A stretch of DNA of 6,402 nt from Pseudomonadota bacterium (GTDB taxonomy: Bacteria; Pseudomonadota; Gammaproteobacteria; Burkholderiales; Thiobacillaceae). The DNA is taken from positions 1-6,402 of the forward strand of contig JAJZRT010000225.1 in NCBI GenBank assembly GCA_021802595.1. The letters are read 5' to 3'. This document shows positions 1-4,899 of the stretch, one piece after another. The translations under genes were made by a program, and so were the position numbers. The notes under the pieces were generated by a model. The model ran no database searches. It saw only the letters and a list, made by a program, of their open reading frames with translations, and was not told the DNA's origin. Within the stretch, counting starts at the first letter, position 1; each line of letters begins with the position of its first letter.

Positions 1-67
1 TTATGGTGGGCATGGGCACAGTCTGACCGAGAGCGAAATTTTCGTCCAGCAAACCGCCCGACTCGGT

Positions 68-83
68 TACAATACGCGCCGCC
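68..83 (+). promoter_or_regulatory. Candidate -10 element and GC-rich discriminator of the tRNA-Ser gene
   Basis: TACAAT at 68-73 matches five of six bases of the sigma-70 -10 consensus. It is followed by a very GC-rich discriminator (acgcgccgcc), a feature known from stringently controlled stable-RNA promoters. Transcription would begin only a few bases before the mature tRNA 5' end. No good -35 hexamer is seen at normal spacing, so this rests on the -10 and its position alone. Confidence 0.35.
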
Positions 84-173
<90 letters not shown>

Positions 174-183
174 AGACCACTCG

Positions 184-222
184 AAAACCCGCGTAGCTAC
201 CGCTTCGCGGGTTTTTTCTTTT
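184..222 (+). terminator. Rho-independent terminator of tRNA-Ser
   Basis: The stem CCCGCG (188-193) / CGCGGG (206-211) is extended outward by AAAA/TTTT pairing and inward by AGC/GCT (195-197/202-204). It is followed by TTTTTTCTTTT (212-222). This is a strong intrinsic terminator 10 bases after the tRNA CCA. It separates the tRNA transcript from the downstream PAS-GGDEF-EAL gene. Confidence 0.92.
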
Positions 223-345
223 ATTCGTCGCTCTATACTTCGCTTGCTGTTCGGCCTCGTTTCGCCCGGAAATTTCGAGGCCGCCTTTCCCGACCCGTGG
301 CAGATCCTCTGGTATAACTACCAAGTTCCCCCCATGGTTTCTAGG

Positions 346-383
346 CACAGATCTGTGACTGCGCTCAGTGGAATCATTAAAAT
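346..383 (+). promoter_or_regulatory. Candidate sigma-70 promoter with overlapping palindromic operator
   Basis: GTGACT (355-360, four of six matches to TTGACA) and TAAAAT (378-383, five of six to TATAAT) lie exactly 17 bp apart, so transcription would start near 390, about 78 bases before the TTG start at 468. The perfect 12-bp palindrome CACAGATCTGTG (346-357) overlaps the -35 element, a normal position for a repressor or activator site, but I do not recognise the regulator. A second, weaker option lies upstream, with TATAAC at 313-318 and CCGACC 17 bp before it. The palindrome and spacing are read directly; promoter function is inferred. Confidence 0.42.
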
Positions 384-407
384 AATGTGCTACCCAACGC
401 TGTTCAT

Positions 408-447
408 GGACGCAATTGAAACCCCCATCTTCAATTGCTGAGCGTCC
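408..447 (+). repeat. Leader hairpin upstream of the PAS-GGDEF-EAL gene
   Basis: The perfect 8-bp arms CAATTGAA (413-420) and TTCAATTG (430-437) enclose a 9-base loop (421-429). Directly outside, GGACG (408-412) can pair with CGTCC (443-447), leaving a 5-base bulge on the 3' side. The structure ends 8 bases before the Shine-Dalgarno sequence, so in mRNA it would sit against the ribosome landing site. There is no T-run after it, so it is not an ordinary terminator. It could modulate translation or mRNA stability, or act in DNA as a protein-binding site. Confidence 0.5.
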
Positions 448-455
448 GATTACCC

Positions 456-460
456 AGGAG
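456..460 (+). promoter_or_regulatory. Ribosome binding site that sets the TTG start at 468
   Basis: AGGAG at 456-460 is followed by a 7-base spacer and then TTG at 468-470. This is ideal geometry. The alternative in-frame TTG at 435 lies inside the leader hairpin and has no Shine-Dalgarno sequence before it, so the downstream TTG is preferred. Confidence 0.7.
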
Positions 461-467
461 ACCCTGC

Positions 468-2534
468 TTGGACCGTGCCAGCCAGCATGAACTGGAATCG
501 CTTGGCATCCTCGATATCATCGAGGATGGCGCTTTCATCTTTCGGCCCGACTCGCTGCGTTTCATTTATGTCAACGAGGGCGCAGTCCAGCAGACGGGCT
601 ACTCCAGGGAGGAATTGCTTGGCATGACGCCGCTCGACCTCAAGCTGGAGTTTGATGAGCTTCGTTTCCGTCAAATGGTCGGGCCGCTGCTGCGTGGGGA
701 CGCCAGAACGACCCGGTTCTCGACCACTCACCGTCGCAAGAACGGCGATTTCCTTCCGGTGGATGTCATCCTCCAGTTTCTGGACCTCACTGACAAAGGA
801 ACCAATCTGGTCGCTATCGTGCGTGATATCACGGAGCGCAAGGAGGCAGAGAAGGTCCTCCACGAGCAAAAGGATTTCTTGAATGCGATCCTTGAAAACG
901 AGCCGGAGTGCGTGAAGGTCATTTCGACCGATGGCAGGCTGCTTCAGATGAATCGCGCCGGGTTGGCCATGCTGGAAACCGGGAGTCTGGCTGATGCGCA
1001 GCAGGAAGGACTGATCAACTATGTTCACCCCGAGGACCGGGGTGCCTTCATTCATCTGAGTCGGCGGGTGTTCAAGGGAAATTCCGGGAAACTCGAATTC
1101 CGAATTCGCGGGAAGCGAGGCACCGAGCGCTGGCTGGAGACGCATGCTTCCCCCCTTCGCAATGCGGAGGGCAATACCTATGCGCTCGTCGGCGTGACAC
1201 GAGACATTACGGAGCGAAAGGCGAATGAGGCGAGAATCGAGTTTCTGGCCTTTCACGATTCGCTGACCACCCTGCCGAACCGTGTACGTGCCAGGGATCA
1301 TTTCGAGTTGGCGGTGGCGCATGCGAAACGGGTGGGAACGAAGATTGCGCTGTTGTTTCTCGACCTGGACAATTTCAAGACCATCAACGATTCGCTTGGC
1401 CATGCCATCGGCGACACATTGCTGAAATCGGTTGCGGCGCGCTTGTGCGACAGCATACGGGCCACCGATACCATCAGTCGCCAGGGCGGGGATGAATTCC
1501 TGATACTCCTGCCAGACATGGGGGATGCCATCGCGGTCAGCGACATTGCAGAGAAGATCCTGTGCCAGCTGAGCCTGCCGTTCGAGGTCGAAGGCTATCT
1601 GCTCTCCACGTCAGCCTCGATCGGGATCGCGATCTATCCCGACGATGGCGACAATTTCGACCTCCTGCTCAAACGAGCCGATACGGCGATGTACGAGGCC
1701 AAGAATGCAGGCCGTAGCACGTACCGTTTCTACCTTGAGCAGATGAACATCGACGCTGTCGAACAGCACCAGATGCTCAGCGGGTTGGCCAAGGCGCTGG
1801 AGCGTCGGGAATTCGTCCTGCATTTTCAGCCGCAGATCGATCTGGCCAGCGGCAGGGTGATTGGCGCCGAAGCGCTGATCCGCTGGCAGCATCCCGAACG
1901 CGGGTTGATCGGGCCAGAGAATTTCATCGCACTCGCGGAAAACTCCGGCCATATCGTTCCGATCGGCGAGTGGGTCTTGCTTGAGGCATGCCGGCAGGCC
2001 GCGGCCTGGCGAAGAGCGGGATTTCCCGAACTGGTCATCGCCGTGAATCTTTCGGCTGTGCAGTTCAAGCGCGGAAATCTCGATATGAGCGTTACCCGGT
2101 CGTTGACCGAATCGGGTCTGGATCCCGGCGGCCTTGAACTGGAATTGACCGAATCCATCCTGATCCAGAATACCGAACAGGTTCTGGCGGCCGTTCGCAA
2201 GCTTAAAGCGATCGGCGTGAAACTTTCCATCGATGATTTTGGAACCGGCTATTCGAGCCTGGCTTATTTGAGCCGCTTTTCAGTGGACAAACTGAAAATC
2301 GATCGCTCGTTCATTCGCAACATGGTTGACGACGCAGGCAGTGCGGCAATCGTCCGCGCCATCATCCAGATGGCCAAGAGCTTGAACCTCAAGACCATTG
2401 CGGAGGGCGTGGAGGACGAGGACACGCTCACGCGTTTGCGCCTTCACCATTGTGACGCGGTCCAGGGCTACTACTATGCACGGCCGATGCCGGCGGAGCA
2501 GTTCTCCCGCTATCTTGACGCAAGCCGGTCCTGA
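468..2534 (+). CDS. PAS-PAS-GGDEF-EAL cyclic di-GMP cyclase/phosphodiesterase
   Basis: A 688-residue soluble protein predicted to make and/or degrade cyclic di-GMP in the cytoplasm; no signal peptide or membrane segment is visible. Two PAS sensor domains (about residues 13-125 and 136-251) each end in a DITERK PAC motif. The GGDEF domain (about 258-425) has HDSLTTLPNR, the FLDLDNFKTIND metal/nucleotide loop and intact GGDEF at 340-344. RATD at 331-334 is five residues upstream, where the product-inhibition I-site belongs. The EAL domain (about 440-680) keeps EAL (468-470), VNLSA, ELTES, IDDFGTGYSSL, KLKIDRSF, AEGVE and QGY, the set needed for metal binding and hydrolysis. Both activities may therefore be functional, with PAS signals setting the balance; the net direction cannot be read from sequence. 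The PAS ligand is unknown. TTG 468 is chosen for its well-placed AGGAG. The gene seems monocistronic, as the next gene converges on it, and no clear terminator follows. Confidence 0.96.
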   Translation: MDRASQHELESLGILDIIEDGAFIFRPDSLRFIYVNEGAVQQTGYSREELLGMTPLDLKLEFDELRFRQMVGPLLRGDARTTRFSTTHRRKNGDFLPVDVILQFLDLTDKGTNLVAIVRDITERKEAEKVLHEQKDFLNAILENEPECVKVISTDGRLLQMNRAGLAMLETGSLADAQQEGLINYVHPEDRGAFIHLSRRVFKGNSGKLEFRIRGKRGTERWLETHASPLRNAEGNTYALVGVTRDITERKANEARIEFLAFHDSLTTLPNRVRARDHFELAVAHAKRVGTKIALLFLDLDNFKTINDSLGHAIGDTLLKSVAARLCDSIRATDTISRQGGDEFLILLPDMGDAIAVSDIAEKILCQLSLPFEVEGYLLSTSASIGIAIYPDDGDNFDLLLKRADTAMYEAKNAGRSTYRFYLEQMNIDAVEQHQMLSGLAKALERREFVLHFQPQIDLASGRVIGAEALIRWQHPERGLIGPENFIALAENSGHIVPIGEWVLLEACRQAAAWRRAGFPELVIAVNLSAVQFKRGNLDMSVTRSLTESGLDPGGLELELTESILIQNTEQVLAAVRKLKAIGVKLSIDDFGTGYSSLAYLSRFSVDKLKIDRSFIRNMVDDAGSAAIVRAIIQMAKSLNLKTIAEGVEDEDTLTRLRLHHCDAVQGYYYARPMPAEQFSRYLDASRS

Positions 2535-2608
2535 TCGGGCTCGAGCGGCCTCAGGCGGCAGGACACTCTCCAAATGCCGGAAAAACGGATGTCTGAATCA
2601 ATAAGCAG

Positions 2609-2679
2609 GGAGGTTGGTTCGTCTCGGATTGAACGTGAGAGGCATGCAACCAGCTGTACATCCGGAATGGAGGTTGGTT
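2609..2679. repeat. 11-bp direct repeat pair, GGAGGTTGGTT
   Basis: GGAGGTTGGTT occurs at 2609-2619 and again at 2669-2679, exactly 60 bp apart. The second copy also ends in TGGTTGC (2675-2681), which is complementary to GCAACCA at 2646-2652, giving a 7-bp stem with a 22-base loop. Both are read directly. The repeats are short and could be chance; no function is assigned. Confidence 0.4.
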
Positions 2680-2748
2680 GCTTGTTATTTGCTGCCTTGT
2701 TTTTGGGCGCCCTTCCGAAAGCCAGATCAATGGCCGGGCCCACTTCTT

Positions 2749-2807
2749 TTGTCCACAAACTTGTCAACAGTGATTGTGGAAAACAGTATTACTGTTTGTA
2801 AATTTAC
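2749..2807. promoter_or_regulatory. Cluster of three abutting inverted repeats with DnaA-box-like elements
   Basis: Three symmetrical elements follow one another without a gap. TCCACAA (2752-2758) and TTGTGGA (2774-2780) are perfect 7-bp arms around 15 bases. AAACAGTA-T-TACTGTTT (2781-2797) is a perfect 17-bp inverted repeat. GTAAATTTAC (2798-2807) is a perfect 10-bp palindrome. The bottom strand of 2775-2783 reads TTTTCCACA, which fits the relaxed DnaA box TTWTNCACA. TTGTCCACA (2749-2757) differs from it at one position, and TTGTCAACA (2761-2769) is a weaker relative. An AT-rich segment follows. The likely meaning is a protein-binding site, perhaps for DnaA or a dimeric repressor. A weak bottom-strand promoter (TTTACA 2802-2797, N18, CACAAT 2778-2773) would overlap the central palindrome. 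There is no adjacent replication gene, so an origin is not claimed. Confidence 0.5.
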
Positions 2808-2940
2808 TCGTCCCGCACCGACCCTCATTTATGCGGAGCCGTCTGGTCAGGGCTAAAAGCTCACGGACACCAAATAAACAATGAGAGGCTTTCCTGCAAT
2901 GTTCCTTCAAGATTCAGTTGGACCCGATGCGTCAATTGGA

Positions 2941-3174
2941 TCAGACGCCTAGTCTTCTTTCCTTTTTTCTCAATTCAACCATCTTCGCGCGCCACTCCCT
3001 CAGCTCCTCATCCTCTGTCTCAAGCTGAATCGCCACACATTCCAGGGTGCTGGGTTCTTCATCATGCATCATGCACATCGATCTTGCGCGCATTCTGGAC
3101 ATCAGGCGTTCGGCTTCTTCCCTGGTCAGAAGCCTGGCTTTTTCGAGGTACGCTTCAGAGGGCTTCTTTCTCAT
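2941..3174 (-). CDS. Small charged hypothetical protein (77 aa)
   Basis: I do not recognise the family. The 77-residue protein is rich in Glu, Arg and Lys and appears mostly helical. An amphipathic N-terminal stretch (about residues 6-31) is followed by a short segment with several Met and Cys residues (about 31-47), then a second charged helix (about 50-74) with alternating acidic and basic residues that could pair as a coiled coil. No signal peptide, membrane segment or metal-binding Cys cluster is visible. The ATG start is supported by AAGGA (3188-3184 on the bottom strand) with a 9-base spacer, which argues that the gene is real. It follows the PPDK-like gene in the same direction after a gap of 114 bp, so it could be a distal operon member or have its own promoter. 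A role as a small adaptor or regulator would be a guess. Confidence 0.68.
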   Translation of the reverse strand: MRKKPSEAYLEKARLLTREEAERLMSRMRARSMCMMHDEEPSTLECVAIQLETEDEELREWRAKMVELRKKERRLGV

Positions 3175-3229
3175 CGCAATTTATCCTTGTGTGTTGGAAA
3201 ATCCACCTGACTTGATCCTGTTTTACCGG

Positions 3230-3257
3230 ATTATCCAGCTACCACAGCTGGAATAAT
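3230..3257 (-). repeat. Hairpin between the PPDK-like gene and the small gene, overlapping a -10-like element
   Basis: ATTATCCAGCT (3230-3240) pairs with AGCTGG-A-ATAAT (3246-3257): eleven pairs, one bulged base and a 5-base loop (3241-3245). On the transcribed bottom strand it lies 31 bases after the stop of the PPDK-like gene. No U-run follows, so it is not a classical intrinsic terminator. It could protect the 3' end of that message or be a protein site. GATAAT on the bottom strand (3235-3230) is a five-of-six match to a -10 box and could start a transcript for the small gene, but no -35 partner is seen. Confidence 0.5.
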
Positions 3258-3288
3258 TGGGCTGACGGGTGTTCAGATAGATGCCTGG

Positions 3289-4899
3289 CTACTGGCTGAC
3301 GAGCGTGTTCATGCGCCATTTGTTGATGCAGGCTATCAGCGCCTCGGGGCGTTCGCTGGTGATCCTGGGAGAGTCTGCGTAGATCGTTCCGGCGTCACCA
3401 TCGAGGCAGAGCGGGTCGCCTTCTGCAATTACGGCTTGCCCCAGCGTGGCCTGTCCGGCACTTTCGTCGATGCGAAGATCGGCACAGCCGACGAGGCAGA
3501 CTTTTCCCATTTGCCGTGCAACTACGGCGGCGTGAGAGGTGCGCCCACCACTGGCGGTCAGTATGCCGCTGACGACAGCGAGGCCGGCGATGTCGCTGGT
3601 GGCGACATCATTGCGTATCAGGATGGCAGGCGTGCCGCGTGCCGCGAATGCCTGGGCTGCCTTGACGGAGAAGGCTGCAGGCCCTTGGGCGACGCCGGTG
3701 CCAGCTGGAATTGCTTGCCCGAGAGGGGGCTTGGCGGATTTGACGTGGCGGATGGTCAGGTTGTCGATATCAATACCGGACAGTCTGTCGAGCGCCTCAC
3801 TCTGGGTGACGAGCCCGCTTTCAACCTGATCGACCGCGATGCGTAGCGACGCCAGGGCGGTGCGCTTTGCGGTACGGGTTTGCAACATGAAGAGTTCGCC
3901 GTTTTCGACAGTGAATTCGAATTCCTGGGCGTCGCGGAAGGTTTTCTCCAGGGCGTCGCCCACTTGGGCGAGTTTCTGCACAAGCCAGTTGGGTACCTCG
4001 TTTTCGGCCGTCACCCGGCGGCGTCCCGAGACGATGTCTTCGCCCTGGGCCTGCTGCAGCCAGTCGATGTACAGCCGGTTTTCCCCGCTGGACGGGTCGC
4101 GCGTAAAGCCGACACCGGCGCCCGAGTTGCCGCCAGCATTGCCGAACACCATGCGCTGCACGGTCACTGCAGTGCCCAGATCGTCTGGCAGCGCATTCAG
4201 GCGCCGGTATTCGACTGCCTTGTCCGACATCCAGGACGCAAACACGGCATGGGCTGCGGCGGCCAGTTGTTCGAACGGATCTTGGGGAAAATCCTGGCCG
4301 GTGTGTTCGCGATACAGCGCGAGATAGGTGCGCGCAAGCTCGCGCATGGCGCGAAAATCGAGTTGTCTGGCGATGTCGGCGCCGGTTCGACGCAGGCTGG
4401 ACGCCAGCGCCGCTTCGAATGGCGCGGCCGGGACGCCGGCAACGATCTCGGCAAAAGCCTGGATCAGGCGGCGATAGGAATCCCATACCAGCCGATGATC
4501 ACCGGTCAGCCGCAGCAAGCCCGCCAGGGATACGTCGTTGAGTCCGACATTGAGCACCGTTTCCATCATGCCTGGCATGGAAACTGGCGCTCCCGAGCGG
4601 ACCGACACCAGCAAGGGACGGCGGGCGCTGCCAAACCCCAGGCCACTGGTGCGTTCCAGATCACGGATTCCTGATTGCAGTGCCTCTGACAGATGCGTCT
4701 TGACGCCATTTCCGCTACCGATGGCGCTGCACCACTCGGTGCTCATGACGAATCCCTGCGGTACCGGCAACCCCATGGCGGCCATTTTTATCAGGTTGTA
4801 GGCTTTGAAGCCTGCGAGACGCACTTCGGGCACGCCGTCTCGACCATTCAGGTCGAATACAGACAGCCGCGCTATGGACTTGTTCTTTCCCTTAGGCAT
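3289..4899 (-). CDS. Truncated PPDK-like protein: ATP/Pi-binding plus phosphohistidine domains, no PEP/pyruvate barrel
   Basis: The 536 residues align along their length with the first two-thirds of pyruvate,phosphate dikinase. The nucleotide-binding domain (about 25-345) shows LPVPQGF (44-50), SVRSGAPVSMPGMMETVLN (99-117), VFGNAGGNSGAGVGFTRDP (251-269), QGEDIVSG (285-292) and LFMLQTR (336-342). The swivelling domain (about 390-510) has GGRTSHAAVVAR (451-462) with the phosphorylatable His456. Lys32, Arg101, Glu328, Gln340 and Arg342 match catalytic positions I recall from the Clostridium symbiosum enzyme (K22, R92, E323, Q335, R337); Glu326 replaces its Asp321. PPDK normally has about 870-900 residues; here the C-terminal barrel that binds PEP/pyruvate is absent, and the frame ends cleanly with a short tail. 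It should manage ATP + Pi -> AMP + PPi + His-P, but its phosphate acceptor is unknown. Its ATG overlaps the upstream PhoU-like reading frame by 8 bp, and AAGGTG (4909-4904) precedes it, so coupled translation is likely. Confidence 0.92.
   Translation of the reverse strand: MPKGKNKSIARLSVFDLNGRDGVPEVRLAGFKAYNLIKMAAMGLPVPQGFVMSTEWCSAIGSGNGVKTHLSEALQSGIRDLERTSGLGFGSARRPLLVSVRSGAPVSMPGMMETVLNVGLNDVSLAGLLRLTGDHRLVWDSYRRLIQAFAEIVAGVPAAPFEAALASSLRRTGADIARQLDFRAMRELARTYLALYREHTGQDFPQDPFEQLAAAAHAVFASWMSDKAVEYRRLNALPDDLGTAVTVQRMVFGNAGGNSGAGVGFTRDPSSGENRLYIDWLQQAQGEDIVSGRRRVTAENEVPNWLVQKLAQVGDALEKTFRDAQEFEFTVENGELFMLQTRTAKRTALASLRIAVDQVESGLVTQSEALDRLSGIDIDNLTIRHVKSAKPPLGQAIPAGTGVAQGPAAFSVKAAQAFAARGTPAILIRNDVATSDIAGLAVVSGILTASGGRTSHAAVVARQMGKVCLVGCADLRIDESAGQATLGQAVIAEGDPLCLDGDAGTIYADSPRITSERPEALIACINKWRMNTLVSQ

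Larger units (their letters stand above)
2535..2940. other. Long intergenic region between convergent genes, no convincing gene
   Basis: Some 406 bp separate the stop of the PAS-GGDEF-EAL gene from the stop of the small leftward gene. Short open frames exist on both strands (for example 2574-2801 +), but they lack a Shine-Dalgarno sequence, recognisable domains and the G/C-rich third positions of the neighbours. The stretch is visibly richer in A and T than the flanking genes. It contains an 11-bp direct repeat, a run of inverted repeats at 2749-2807, and a small inverted repeat, GCGTC (2929-2933) / GACGC (2944-2948), across the stop codon of the small gene. No intrinsic terminator with a T-run is seen for either gene. 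Gaps between convergent genes are usually shorter, so this may hold a regulatory site, a small RNA or decayed sequence. Confidence 0.6.

Noticed and set aside
1..26. Possible tail of an upstream + strand gene (frame reading MVGMGTV, then TGA at 24-26)
   Set aside because: Only seven codons are visible, which is too little to support a coding call. An upstream gene ending here is plausible given the tRNA promoter position.
435..467. Longer version of the PAS-GGDEF-EAL protein starting at TTG 435
   Set aside because: That codon is inside the leader hairpin and has no Shine-Dalgarno sequence, whereas TTG 468 has AGGAG at ideal spacing. The extra 11 residues are not part of the PAS domain.
450..1403. 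317-codon bottom-strand frame antisense to the PAS domains
   Set aside because: It is a shadow of the coding strand caused by G/C-rich codons: it has no domains and conflicts with an unambiguous gene on the + strand.
2749..2807. Replication origin
   Set aside because: Only one site fits the relaxed DnaA box. There is no dnaA, dnaN, rep or par gene alongside, and no iteron series, so an origin cannot be supported.
3880..4674. 264-codon and other long + strand frames inside the PPDK-like gene
   Set aside because: The bottom-strand frame carries unmistakable PPDK motifs. The top-strand frames have no recognisable motifs and arise from the same codon bias.
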